A stretch of 64,000 bases of DNA from Bolinopsis microptera (Eukaryota; Ctenophora; Tentaculata; Lobata; Bolinopsidae): the NCBI RefSeq assembly GCF_026151205.1, contig NC_087074.1, positions 5,764,001-5,828,000 of the forward strand, given 5' to 3'. The notes under the pieces were generated by a model. It was given only the letters and a program-made list of their open reading frames with translations. It did no database searches and was not told the DNA's origin. Position numbers and translations under genes: made by a program. Each line of letters begins with the position of its first letter. Within the stretch, counting starts at the first letter, position 1. Shown here one piece after another: positions 35,444 through 46,985 of this stretch.

Positions 35444-37042
35444 ATGTCACTTCAAAAAACAGAAAGGTTTGATGGGATTGATATCAAAGAAGAGATGACA
35501 GACGACCAACAAGTTAACACTACTTCAACCTGGTCATCATCAGTGTGCAATTGTAAATGTGAGGAAGACGACGGAAGTAACAATCAGAAAGCAGAAGTCG
35601 TGCCTTGTGATCAGCTTGAAGCTAGTTCAGAACACTTTAACCAAGTAGGTGAAGTTGTAAAGATTGAAGATGTCAGAAGTTTCCGCGATATCCCGGTTAA
35701 AGATGAACTTTTGGACTATAAAGAACTTTGGTGTGATAACTGTAAACTTGCACTAACAACATGGAATGTAATACCTGCGAAAATAAATTCTTCTTCTTTT
35801 CCTATACCTACAGAGTCTGATTGTAATATTCAGGCTGAAACTCTATCTATTGGAGAAACCTCACTGTCTGGGACTAAACAGAAGTTCAAAAAACGGAAAC
35901 AAACACACACCGGAGAAAACCCTTATTCTTGCAGTTTCTGTGATTACAAAGCAAGTCAATCGAGCACTCTTGCTCGTCACAAACTGACACACATCGGGGA
36001 GAAACCTTATTCTTGCAGTTTGTGTGATTTTAAATCAAATCAATTGGGCCATCTTGCTTCTCACAAACGGACACACACCGGAGATAAACCTTATTCGTGC
36101 AGTTTGTGTGATTATAAATCAAATCAATCGGGCAATCTTGCTTGTCACGAACTGACACACACTGGAGAGAAACCTTATTCTTGCAGTTTGTGTGATTATA
36201 AATCAAATCAATTGAGCGATCTTGCTCGTCACAAATTGACACACACCGGGGAGAAACCTTATTCTTGCAGTTTGTGTGATTACAAATCAAATCAATCGGG
36301 CAATCTTGCTATTCACAAACTAAAACACTCTGGGGAGAAACCTTATTCCTGCAGTTTTTGTGATTATAAATCGTATCGATCGAGCGATCTTGCTCGTCAC
36401 CAACGGACACATACCGGGAAGAAACCTTATTCTTGCAGTTTGTGTGATTACAAAGCGAATCGATTGAGCACTCTTGCTAATCACGAACTGACACACACAG
36501 GAGAGAAACCCTATTCTTGCAGTTTGTGTGATTATAAATCCTATCGATTGAGTGATCTTGCTTGTCACATACGGACTCACACCGGGGAGAAACCTTATTC
36601 TTGCAGTTTGTGTGATTATAAATCCTATCGATTGAGTGATCTTGCTCGTCACAAACGGACATACACCGGGGAGAAACTTTATTCTTGCAGTTTGTGTGAT
36701 TACAAAGCGAGTCGATCAAGCACACTTGCTCGTCACAAACTAACACACACCGGGGCCGGGGAGAAACCTTATTCTTGCAGTTTTTGTGATTACAAAGCAA
36801 GTCAATTGAGCGATCTTGCTTCTCACAAACGTATACACACTGGGGAAAAACCTTATTCTTGCAGTTTGTGTGATTACAATGCGAGTCGATCGAGCAGTCT
36901 TGTTCGTCACAAACTGACACACACCAGGGAGAAACCTTATTCTTGCAGTTTGTGTGATTATAAATCAAATCAATCGGGCAATCTTGCTAAACACAAACTG
37001 ACACACAAGGAATTCAGGATTCAGGAGCAAGAATTTTGCTAG
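35444..37042 (+). CDS. C2H2 zinc-finger protein 2 (532 aa, 13 fingers)
   Basis: Predicted nuclear DNA-binding protein. Residues 1-145 form the family N-terminus: IDIKEE and VKIED with VKDE (three matches to the SUMO consensus), a CNCKCEED cysteine patch and WCDNC. About 13 consecutive C2H2 fingers follow (C-x2-C-x12-H-x3-H) with TGEKPY linkers, then the tail KEFRIQEQEFC. One linker carries a two-residue insertion (THTGAGEKPY). Helix residues vary between fingers (QSGNLA, RSSDLA, RLSTLA), while backbones are almost unchanged. The start ATG follows a splice-acceptor-like TTTTTTCAGGA. ATTAAA shortly after the stop may serve for polyadenylation. Targets are unknown. Confidence 0.88.
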   Translation: MSLQKTERFDGIDIKEEMTDDQQVNTTSTWSSSVCNCKCEEDDGSNNQKAEVVPCDQLEASSEHFNQVGEVVKIEDVRSFRDIPVKDELLDYKELWCDNCKLALTTWNVIPAKINSSSFPIPTESDCNIQAETLSIGETSLSGTKQKFKKRKQTHTGENPYSCSFCDYKASQSSTLARHKLTHIGEKPYSCSLCDFKSNQLGHLASHKRTHTGDKPYSCSLCDYKSNQSGNLACHELTHTGEKPYSCSLCDYKSNQLSDLARHKLTHTGEKPYSCSLCDYKSNQSGNLAIHKLKHSGEKPYSCSFCDYKSYRSSDLARHQRTHTGKKPYSCSLCDYKANRLSTLANHELTHTGEKPYSCSLCDYKSYRLSDLACHIRTHTGEKPYSCSLCDYKSYRLSDLARHKRTYTGEKLYSCSLCDYKASRSSTLARHKLTHTGAGEKPYSCSFCDYKASQLSDLASHKRIHTGEKPYSCSLCDYNASRSSSLVRHKLTHTREKPYSCSLCDYKSNQSGNLAKHKLTHKEFRIQEQEFC

Positions 37043-38204
37043 TTAATACATTAAAACATTATTTAATATAGTATGTTTGATAAATTAACTTGAACAGAAT
37101 TTAGACAACCAAAATCTTGTCGGTCATCCCAGAAAATATATTTGAATGATATTGCAAACTTTATATTGTACTCCGTTTTTTGGTTAATTTTGCTAACTAC
37201 AATTTGTGCTTGATTATAACATATAATTTAATTTAATAATTTGATGAATGAAATTAGTTACCAATTATAATACACTAGAAACTCACTAGTTGAAAGATTT
37301 GTTCAAGGAAATCTTAAAAATCAGTTATGTTTAATTTCTCTTTTAAATCATCTAGCTCTGTACTACTACTGTGGAAAGTAGGGATTTTATTTGACAATGA
37401 CGAAAGCGTTTAATTTTGAGATAAGCCTAAATTGAACATTTTTATTAGATTTTGAAAATCTTGGACCACTAAAAATTGTCAAAAACCGAGGTTTTCATTC
37501 TGCCACTGTTATTAACTAAAATATTAATTGATGGCCCAAGTACGAATTCATAAATAAATCGTCGTTTGACTTTGGCCCTAAATTAACTCATTAGTTTATT
37601 CACGTGGAATGATAACTTTTATTGACTTAGTTATTAACTTAGTCGACCTAACCTAGAGACAATGTTGTAAAATGAACCAATGAATTGTATGAAAAAGGAA
37701 GAATTTAAATTAGCACAAGCAGTTTCTTGTCGGTTATCACAAACAAATATTTGACCGATATTGCAAACTTTAGAGTGTTCTACTCTATTTTTGACAATGT
37801 TGTAAAGACGACTACTCAAACGTAACAGTTAAATAGGTGTGACATACTAGTATACTATTATTTTCTTATAATTAAATCATAGGATTTGATTGCACTGCTA
37901 ATAAATAAAATACTTTGTTTTACTAAAATCTTGCAACCAATAAGTCATATAGAAAAGGAAGCAAATCCTGATTTAAATCGCCAATAGTTTCATCTATTGT
38001 CGATAATTTCCAAAAATTTGACCGATATTGCAAACTTAAGATAATACTCTGTTTTGGTTACTTGCAAAATCAAATTTTATTATACAATTTATTTGGTATT
38101 TTTGATGATTGAGTCGTTACAAATTATAGTAAATAATCTTGTTATTTTTAATTCTGTTCGCTTAAGACATGAAGAACATTAATATACAAACATTTCTATC
38201 AGGA
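37043..38204. other. Intergenic block between zinc-finger genes 2 and 3
   Basis: Longest clean spacer, about 1.16 kb, with two partly repeated versions of the shared upstream block (TTGACCGATATTGCAAAC near 37752 and again near 38017). No gene seen. Confidence 0.6.
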
Positions 38205-39929
38205 ATGTCACTTCAAAAAACAGAAAGGTTTGAGGGGATTGATATCAAAGAAGAGATGACAGACGACCAACAAGTTAACACTACTTCAACCTGGTCAGTA
38301 TGCACTTGTAAATGTGAGGAAGACGACAGAAGTAACAATCTGAAAGCTGAAGCTGTGCTGTGTAATCAGTTTGAAGCTAGTTCAGAACACTTCAACCAAG
38401 TAGGTGAAGTTGTAAAGATTGAGGATGTCAGGATTTTCCGTGATGTACCGGCTAAAGATGAACTTTTGGACTATAAAGAAATTCGGTGTGATAACTGTAA
38501 TCTTGCGCTAACAACGTCGAATGTAATACCTGCACAAAGAAAGTCTTCTTCATCTCCTATACCTACTGAGTCAGATTGTGGTATTCAGGCTCTATCTACT
38601 GGAGAAACCTCACCGTCTGGGACTAAACAGAAGTTGAAAAAACAGAAACAAAAAAACACCGGAGAGAAAACTTATTCTTGCAGTTTGTGTGATTACAAAG
38701 CGATTCGATCGAGCACTCTTGCTATTCACAAACGGACACACACAGGAGAAAAACCTTATTCTTGCAGTTTGTGTGATTATAAATCGAATCATTCGGGGGA
38801 TCTTGCTCGTCACAAACGGACACACACCGGAGAGAAACCTTATTCTTGCAGTTTGTGTGATTATAAATCATATCAATCGGGCGATCTTGCTTCTCACAAA
38901 CGGACACACACCGGGGAGAAACCTTATTCTTGCAGTTTTTGTGATTTTAAATCGAATCGATCGAGCAGTCTTGTTTCTCACAAACGGACGCACACTGGGG
39001 AGAAACCTTATTCTTGCAGTTTGTGCGATTATAAATCAAATCAATCGGGCACTCTTGCTCGTCACAAACTGAAACACACCAGGGAGAAACCTTATTCTTG
39101 CAGTTTGTGTGATTATAAATCAAATCAATCGGGCAAACTTGCTTTTCACGAACTGACACACACCGGGGAGAAACGTTATTCTTGCAGTTTGTGTGATTAT
39201 AAATCATATAACTCTGGCCATCTTGCTTCTCACAAACGGACACACACCGGGGAGAAACCTTATTCTTGCAGTTTGTGTGATTATAAATCGAATCAATTGA
39301 GCAATCTTGCTTCTCACAAACGAACACACACCGGGGAGAAACCTTATTCTTGCAGTTTGTGTGATTATAAATCAAATCAGTCGGGGGATCTTGCTCGTCA
39401 CAAGCGGTCACACACAGAGGAGAAACCCTATTCTTGCAGTTTGTGTGATTATAAATCATATCACTCTGGCAATTTTGCTTCTCACAAACGGACACACACC
39501 GGGGAGAAACCCTATTCTTGCAGTTTGTGTGATTATAAATCAAATCAATTGGGCAAACTTGCTTCTCACGAACGGACACACACCGGGGAGAAACGTTATT
39601 CTTGCAGTTTGTGTGATTATAAATCAAATCGATTGAGCGATCTTGCTGCTCACAAAAGGACACACACCGGGAAGAAACCTTATTCTTGCAGTTTGTGTGA
39701 TTATAAATCAAATCAATCAAGCAATCTTGCTTCTCACAAACGGACACACACCGGGGAGAAACCTTATTCTTGCAGTTTGTGTGATTATAAATCAAATCAC
39801 TCTGGCAATCTTGCTCGTCACAAACTGACACACACAGGAGAGAAACGTTATTTTTGCAGTTTGTGTGATTATAAATCGAATCTATCGAACGATCTTGCTC
39901 GTCACGAACTGACTCACACAGGAGAATGA
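38205..39929 (+). CDS. C2H2 zinc-finger protein 3 (574 aa, 15 fingers)
   Basis: Largest member of the cluster. An ATG 36 bases upstream (38169) is in frame, but I chose 38205 because [17 protein letters not shown] is the conserved start of all paralogs and follows the acceptor-like TTTCTATCAGGA. The N-terminus keeps the SUMO-type motifs (IKEE, VKIE, AKDE here) and CTCKCEED. Fifteen fingers follow. The frame ends after THTGE, because a two-base insertion turns the next linker into a stop, as in gene 1. Linker variants such as EEKPY and GKKPY are present. Presumed sequence-specific nuclear regulator; targets unknown. Confidence 0.87.
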   Translation: MSLQKTERFEGIDIKEEMTDDQQVNTTSTWSVCTCKCEEDDRSNNLKAEAVLCNQFEASSEHFNQVGEVVKIEDVRIFRDVPAKDELLDYKEIRCDNCNLALTTSNVIPAQRKSSSSPIPTESDCGIQALSTGETSPSGTKQKLKKQKQKNTGEKTYSCSLCDYKAIRSSTLAIHKRTHTGEKPYSCSLCDYKSNHSGDLARHKRTHTGEKPYSCSLCDYKSYQSGDLASHKRTHTGEKPYSCSFCDFKSNRSSSLVSHKRTHTGEKPYSCSLCDYKSNQSGTLARHKLKHTREKPYSCSLCDYKSNQSGKLAFHELTHTGEKRYSCSLCDYKSYNSGHLASHKRTHTGEKPYSCSLCDYKSNQLSNLASHKRTHTGEKPYSCSLCDYKSNQSGDLARHKRSHTEEKPYSCSLCDYKSYHSGNFASHKRTHTGEKPYSCSLCDYKSNQLGKLASHERTHTGEKRYSCSLCDYKSNRLSDLAAHKRTHTGKKPYSCSLCDYKSNQSSNLASHKRTHTGEKPYSCSLCDYKSNHSGNLARHKLTHTGEKRYFCSLCDYKSNLSNDLARHELTHTGE

Positions 39930-40785
39930 ACTTATTCTTGCAGTTTGTGTGAAAACTTGTAAACATTTTTTGGTTCATTGCTAACTAAAATTTGTGGCTT
40001 GATTATATATAATATATTTTATTTGACAATTTGATGATTGAGTAGTTACAAATTATAATACCCTGGCCCTAGAAACCCGCTAATTGAAAGCTTTGTTTGA
40101 GGAATTTTTAAAATTCAGTTATGTTTAATTTCTTTTTATCATCTAGCTCTGTAGTTACTACTATTATAGAGGGTAGGGATTTTATTTAACATTAACGACA
40201 ACCATTGAATTTTGAGATAAGCCTTTGGACATTTTTTATTAGATTTTGAAAATCTTGGACCACAAAAAATTGTCAAAAACCGAGGTTTTCGTTCTGCCAA
40301 TGTTATCAATTAAAATATGAATTGATGACCCAAGTACGAATTCGTAAATAAATCGCAGTTTGACTTTGACCCTAAATTAACTCATTATTTTATTCACATG
40401 GAATGATAACTTTTATCCCTTTTATTGACTTAGTCGACCTAACCTAGACAATGTTATAAAATATTACAACCAATGAATCGTATCAAAAAGGAAAAAAACT
40501 TATTTAAATCAGCACAAGCAGTTTTTCTTCATTTTATCGCTGATAATTTCAATTATTGCTGATAACTTCCAAAATCTTGTTGGTTATCACAAACAAATAT
40601 TTGACCGATATTGCAAACTTTAGAGTGTACTCTGTTTTGGTTAATTGCTAAATCAAATTTGATCATATTATGATTTATTTGGTATTTTTCATGATTGAGT
40701 CGTTACAAATTGTAGTAAATAATCTTGTTATATTTAATTCTGTGTTAACACGTAAATAACATTTATACAACAATTTTGTTCAGGA
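39930..40785. other. Intergenic block between zinc-finger genes 3 and 4
   Basis: Copy of the shared upstream block. It begins with remnants of a lost finger (ACTTATTCTTGCAGTTTGTG) after the gene 3 stop. No gene. Confidence 0.6.
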
Positions 40786-42039
40786 ATGTCACTTCAAAAA
40801 ACAGAAAGGTTTGATGGGATTGATATCAAAGAAGAGATGACAGACGACCAACAAGTTAACACTACTTATACTTCAACCTGGTCAGTATGCAATTGTAAAT
40901 GTGAGGAAGACGACAGAAGTAGCAATCTGAAAGCTGAAGCCGTGCTATGTAATCAGTTTAAAGCTAGTTCACAACACTTCAACCAAGTAGGTGAAGCTGA
41001 AAAGATTGAGGATTTCAGGATTTCCCGTGATGTTCCGGCTAAAGATGAACTTTTGGACTATAAAGAACTTTGGTGTGATAACTGTAATCTTGCGATAACA
41101 CCATCGAATGTAAGACCTGCAAAAAGAAAGTCTTCTTTTCCTATACCTACCGAGTCTGATTTTGGTATTCAGGCTGAAACTCTATCTATTGGAGAAACCT
41201 TTCCGTCTGGGAATAAACATAAGTTCAAAAAACAGAAACAAACACACACCGGAGAGAAACCTTATTCTTGCAGTTTGTGTGATTACAAAGCGAGTCAATC
41301 GAGCACTCTTGCTCGTCACAAACTGACACACACCGGGGAGAAACCTTATTCTTGCAGTTTGTGTGATTATAAATCAAATCGATTGAGCAATCTCGCTTCT
41401 CACAAACGGACACACACAGGAAAGAAACCTTATTCTTGTAGTTTATGTGATTATAAATCAAATCAATCGGGCAATCTTGCTATTCACAAACTAAAACACT
41501 CTGGGAAGAAACCATATTCCTGCAGTTTTTGTGATTATAAATCGTATCGATCGAGCGATCTTGCTCGTCACAAACGGACACACACCGGGGAGAAACCTTA
41601 TTCTTGCAGTTTGTGTGATTACAAATCGAGTCGATCGAGCACTCTTGCTAATCACGAACTGACACACACAGGAGAGAAACCCTATTCTTGCAGTTTGTGT
41701 GATTATAAATCCTATCGATTGAGCGATCTTGCTTCTCACAACCGGATACAAACCGGGGAAAAACCTTATTCTTGCAGTTTGTGTGATTACAATGCGAGTC
41801 GATCGAGCAATCTTGCTCGTCACAAACGGACACACACCGGGGAGAAACCTTATTCTTGCAGTTTGTGTGATTTTAAATCGAAGCAATCAAGTGATCTTGC
41901 TCGTCACGAACTGACACACACTGGAGAGAAACCTTATTCTTGCAGTTTGTGTCAATATAAATCAAATCAATCGGGCAATCTTGCTAAACACAAACTGACA
42001 CACAAGGAATTCAGGATTCAGGTGCAAGAATTTTGCTAG
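40786..42039 (+). CDS. C2H2 zinc-finger protein 4 (417 aa, 9 fingers)
   Basis: Family N-terminus [17 protein letters not shown] with a three-residue insertion (TYT) after NTT. The second SUMO-type motif is altered (EKIED rather than VKIED). Nine C2H2 fingers follow, the last beginning CSLCQYKS, then the tail KEFRIQVQEFC. One linker reads IQTGEK. Layout, start context and 3' ATTAAA are as in gene 2. Presumed nuclear DNA-binding protein. Confidence 0.87.
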   Translation: MSLQKTERFDGIDIKEEMTDDQQVNTTYTSTWSVCNCKCEEDDRSSNLKAEAVLCNQFKASSQHFNQVGEAEKIEDFRISRDVPAKDELLDYKELWCDNCNLAITPSNVRPAKRKSSFPIPTESDFGIQAETLSIGETFPSGNKHKFKKQKQTHTGEKPYSCSLCDYKASQSSTLARHKLTHTGEKPYSCSLCDYKSNRLSNLASHKRTHTGKKPYSCSLCDYKSNQSGNLAIHKLKHSGKKPYSCSFCDYKSYRSSDLARHKRTHTGEKPYSCSLCDYKSSRSSTLANHELTHTGEKPYSCSLCDYKSYRLSDLASHNRIQTGEKPYSCSLCDYNASRSSNLARHKRTHTGEKPYSCSLCDFKSKQSSDLARHELTHTGEKPYSCSLCQYKSNQSGNLAKHKLTHKEFRIQVQEFC

Positions 42040-42890
42040 TTAATACATTAAAACATTATATAATATAGTATATAATGAAAATATATTTGAATGATATTGC
42101 AAACTTTAGATTGTACTCCGTTTTTTGGTTAATTTTGCTAACTACAATTTGTGGCTTCATTATAACATATTTTATTTAATAATTTGATGATTAAAATTAG
42201 TTACCAATTATAATACACTAGAAACTCGCTAGTTGAAAGATTTGTTCAAGGAAATCTTAAAAATCAGTTATGTTTAGTTTCTCTTTATCATCTATCTCTG
42301 TACTACTACTATGGAAAGTAGGGATTTTATTTGGCAATGACAAAAACGTTGACTTTTGATAAAAGCCTAAATTGAACATTTTTTATCAGATTTTGAAAAT
42401 CTTGGACCACTAAAAATTGTCAAAAACTGAGGTTTTCATTCTGCCACTGTTATTAATGAAAAATATTAATTGATGACCCAAGTACGAATTCGTAAATAAA
42501 TCGCGGTTAGACTTTGGCCCTAAATTAATTCATTATTTTATTCGCGTAGAATGATAACTTTTATTGACTTAGTTATTAACTTAGTCAATCTAACCTAGAC
42601 AATGTTGTAAAATCTTGCAACCAATGAGTCATATGAAAAAGGAAGAAAATCCTGATTTGATTCGCCGATAGTTTCATCTATATTGTCTATAATTTCCAAA
42701 AATTTGACCGAAATTGCAAACTTTAGATAGTACTCTGTTTTGGTTACTTGCAAAATGGAATTTTATTATACAATTTGTTTGGTATTTTTGATGATTGAGT
42801 CGTTACAAATTATAGTAAATAATCTTGTTATTTTTAATTCTGTTCGCTTAAGACGTAAAGAACATTAATATACAAACATTTTTATCAGGA
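42040..42890. other. Intergenic block between zinc-finger genes 4 and 5
   Basis: Copy of the shared upstream block, non-coding. It has TTCTGCCACTGTTATTAATG and the conserved ATGATTGAGTCGTTACAAAT shortly before gene 5. Confidence 0.6.
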
Positions 42891-44284
42891 ATGTCACTTC
42901 AAAAAACAGAAAGGTTTGATGGGATTGATATCAAAGAAGAGATGACAGACGACCAACAAGTTAACACTACTTCAACCTGGTCATCATCAGTGTGAAATTG
43001 TAAATGTGAGGAAGACGACAGAAGTAACAATCTGAAAGCTGAAGCCGTGCTGTGTAATCAGTTTGAAGCTAGTTCAGAACACTTCAACCAAGTAGGTGAG
43101 GTTGTAAAGATTGAGGATGTCAGGAGTTTTTATGATGTCCCGGTTAAAGATGAACTTTTGGACTTAGATAAAGAACTTTGGTGTGATAACTGTAATCTTG
43201 CGATAACACCATCGAATGTAAGACCTGCAAAAATAAAGTCTTCTTCTTTTCCTATACCTACTGAGTCTGATTTTGGTATTCAGACTGAAACTCTATCTAT
43301 TGGAGAAACCTCACCGTCTGGGACTAAAGAAAAGTTGAAACCATCGAATGTAAGACCTGCGAAAAGAAAGCATTCTCTTGTTCCTATACCTACTGAGTCT
43401 GATTTTGGTATTCAGGCTGAAACTCTATCTATTGGAGAAACCTCTCCGTCTGGGACTAAACAGAATTTGAAAAAACAGAAGCGAACACACACCAGAGAGA
43501 AACCTTATTCTTGCAGTTTTTGTGATTTTAAATGCAATCGATCGGGCAATCTTGCTCGTCACAAACTGACACACACAGGAGAAAAACCTTGTTCTTGCAG
43601 TTTGTGTGATTATAAATCAAGTCAATCGGGCGATCTTGCTCGTCACAAACTAACACACACCGGGAAGAAACCTTATTCTTGCAGTTTGTGTGATTATAAA
43701 TCAAATAACTCTGGCAATGTTACTTCTCACAAACGGACACACACCGGGGAGAAACCCTATTCTTGCAGTTTGTGTGATTATAAATCGTATCGATCGAGCG
43801 ATCTTGCTAAGTTCACAAACGGACTCACACCGGGAAGAAACCTTATTCTTGCAGTTTGTGTGATTATAAATCGTATCGATCGAGCGATCTTGCTGCTCAC
43901 AAACGGACTCACACCGGGGAGAAACCTTTTTCTTGCAGTTTGTGTGATTATAAATCGAATCGATTGAGAAATCTTACTGCTCACAAACTGACACACACAG
44001 TAGAAAAACCTTATTCTTGCAGTTTGTGTGATTATAAATCGTATCGATCGAGCGATCTTGCTCGTCACAAACGGACACACACTGGAGAAAAACATTATTC
44101 TTGCAGTCTGTGTGATTATAAATCGAATCAATTGAGAGATCTTACTGCTCACAAACGGACACACACAGCATAGTAACCTTATTTTTGTAGTTTTTGTGAT
44201 TATAAATCAAATCAATCGGGCAATCTTGCTAATCACGAACTGACACACAAGAAATTCAGGATTCAGGAAGAAGAACTTCGCTAG
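42891..44284 (+). pseudogene. C2H2 zinc-finger gene 5 (nonsense and frameshift)
   Basis: Full-length relative with several lesions: TGC to TGA in the CNCKC patch (SSSV-stop-NCKCEED, near 42993), an extra base near 43810 in finger 4 (GCTAAGTTCACAAACGG for GCTCGTCACAAACGG), and a TAG after the eighth finger (44171-44173), before a last finger and a tail KKFRIQEEELR. The segment SNVRPAK...[11 protein letters not shown] is duplicated in tandem at about 43210-43470. The longest open piece (from 43047, 306 codons) starts inside the N-terminal domain. Probably not functional, though a truncated product from 43047 is conceivable. Confidence 0.85.
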
Positions 44285-44317
44285 TTAATACATTAAAACA
44301 TTATACAGTATACGGTA

Positions 44318-46080
44318 TTTGACCAAAACCCATAATCATGGGTAGAGTGAACCGCTGCCAGTGTCTCTCTTTTCCAAACAAAAGAAAATGATATTAATTT
44401 GAGGAACCGTCCGCAAATGCAAATTGATACCGAGAATGAAATCGGTCGCTCGCTTTTCCCATTCAATAAGCTTTATTACAATACGTAAGCCGTGAATGAA
44501 TGGGAAAAGCGAGCAACCGATTTCATTCTCGGTATCAATTTGCATTTGCGGACGGTTCCTCAAATTAATATCATTTTCTTTTGTTTGGAAAAGAGAGACA
44601 CTGGCAGCGGTTCACTCTACCCATGATTATGGGTTTTGGTCAAATATCATCTCTTTTTGATTATAATGTCAGGATAATTTACACAGTCGAATCTTAATAA
44701 GGAGGTAATTTCAACGATTTCGAAATTTTACCTTTGAAAACGTTTCCTTGTGTTTAGGTAGGCATATCTGTCAATAACAGACTGAATATAGCACTTTTTA
44801 CTCATTCAAGTTGGCATTAAATTCATATATAATGCCATTTTAATATCGTGGGAAAGCAGAATATATTCGAAATCACGAATGAGCAAAATTCTCACCTTTC
44901 GCACGTGCAAACTTTGAGCGGACGTTGCGTGCGCATAAAATATTGAATCACCATAAATTTTTGCATAGTGTTATTTAATATATAGTTTGATAAGCATGAA
45001 AAGTTTCAGAAGATTTCAAAAAGAACTTGGATCACAACGGGACTCCAAAGTTGGTAAAAATCGTGAAAATAACAATTTTTAGTGATTTTAGCTATTTTAA
45101 ATGAATTTGGGCGTGTCCCCACGTGTGCAACTTTTCGATTTTCAACTTTAAAACTAGCCTATAACACAATTTAGACCTTTAGGAAGCAAAATTGAGCTCC
45201 ACAACCCAAGGGATAGCCCAACACCAGAGAATACTAATTCACAACTTTTGTGTTTTTATAAAATTATTCTTCAAAAAAGCACAAACTTCAATAGCGAATA
45301 TCTTTATGAAGGAGCAAGGTAGGAAAACTTTCCGGTAGATTTTCAGAATGCTTAAACAATTATCTAAGATGAAAATGTCCTCAGATTTTGAATAAAATTA
45401 CTCCTTAATGCTTTAAAATCGATTTGAAAAGTTGTTATTTTGTCAAAAATCAAGTTTTAAAAACACTTAAATTGATGACGTCATCAAGTGATGATGATGA
45501 CGATAAATTATTTTTCGATATAATGTAAACTAAAGTATAAACAATTATCTTTAAAACCTGCGGTTCGAAATGACTGTATCTTTTATACTTTTGAATCTAC
45601 GGACACTTAAATGTAGGCTACAATTTACTGCAAAAGCGTCTATACATATATATATAGCTTCACGACAATCTGTTGTAAAACAGGGGTTCCAGAAAACCCA
45701 CTTCCCGATACTCCTGCAACATGAAATTTTTTTTACAGTCGATTTGGACAAGGTCTAGACGCCCTGCAAAGTTTCAGATCTCTAACTCAATTTTAACATG
45801 GTTTTTAAGGCACCTGAATATGGCGATTTTGGGTTTTTTACCTAATTTCGTATAACATGCTGGCGCGTATTTTGCGCAAATTTCTTAAAAACCTCCACAT
45901 AACTATTTCTTATTCCTGTCATCTTTAACATTGAATTAGAATGTTTTGAACTTAAATATACCTGCTGAACTACTTTCGATGAGTCTTAATGCCTGGAAAA
46001 CAATAAAGGGGACATAATAGTATAGGGGGTACATAGTGTTGTGAATATAAGGGCAACGGTTATGCTTGCCAGCATTGTGA
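44318..46080 (-). mobile_element. 1.76-kb non-autonomous element, copy F, inserted after zinc-finger gene 5
   Basis: Cleanest copy because it sits in otherwise paralogous sequence. On the minus strand it runs from TCACAATGCTGGCAAGC (46080) to GGTTTTGGTCAAA (44318). Foldback end 44318-44644; TTGATGACGTCATCAA 45472-45487. Comparison with the 3' flanks of genes 2, 6 and 7 puts the insertion in an AT-rich stretch between A and T with no clear target duplication. No credible ORF. Confidence 0.85.
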
Positions 46081-46985
46081 TTTATAATATGTTTGATCAA
46101 TTTACTTGGGACAGAATTTTTATAACTTCCAAAATCTTGTCGGTTATATCAAAAAATATATTTGAATGATATTGCAATCTTTTTTAGTTAATTGCTAACT
46201 ACAATTTGTGGCTTGATTATAATATATTTTATTATATAATTTGATGATTGAGTAGTTACAAATTATTATACACTAGAAACCCGCTAGTTGAAAGCTTTGT
46301 TCGAGGAACTTTTAAAAATCAGTTATGTTAATTTCTCTTTATCATCTAGCTCTGTACTACTACTATAGAATTTAGGGATTTTATTTGACAATGACGACAA
46401 CGTTAAATTTTTAAGATATGCCTCTTCAAAATTTGTATTAGATTTTGAAAATCTTGGACCACTGAAAATTGTCAAAAACTGAGGTTTTCATTCTGCCACT
46501 GTTATTAACTAAAATATTAATTGATGGCCCAAGTACGAATTCGTAAATAAATCGTCGTTTGACTTTGGCCCTAAATTAACTCATTATTTTATACACGTGG
46601 AATGATCACTTTTATTGACTTAGTTATTAACTTAGTCAACCTAACCTAGAGACAATGTTGTAAAATCTTACAACCAATGAATCGTATGAAAAAGAAAACA
46701 AATTATTTAAATCAGCACAAGCAGTTTTTCTTCATTTGATCGCTGATAATTTCAATTATTGTCGATAACTTCCAAAATTTTGTTGGTTATCACAAACAAA
46801 TATTTGACCGATATTGCAAACTTTAGAGTGTACTCTGTTTTGGTTAATTGCTAAATCAAATTTGATCATATGATTTATTTGGTATTTTTCATGATTGAGT
46901 CGTTGCAAATTGTAGTAAATAATCTTGTTATATTTAATTCTGTTTTAAGACGTAAATAACATTTATACAACAATTTTTTTCAGGA
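46081..46985. other. Intergenic block between copy F and zinc-finger gene 6
   Basis: Rest of the 3' flank of gene 5 and a copy of the shared upstream block. No gene. Confidence 0.6.

Noticed and set aside
38947-39978. Long antisense frames (up to 343 codons, repeats of [17 protein letters not shown]) and alternate-frame hydrophobic repeats across the zinc-finger genes
   Set aside because: The 84-bp finger repeat is a multiple of three and lacks stops in several frames, so these are shadows of the real fingers.
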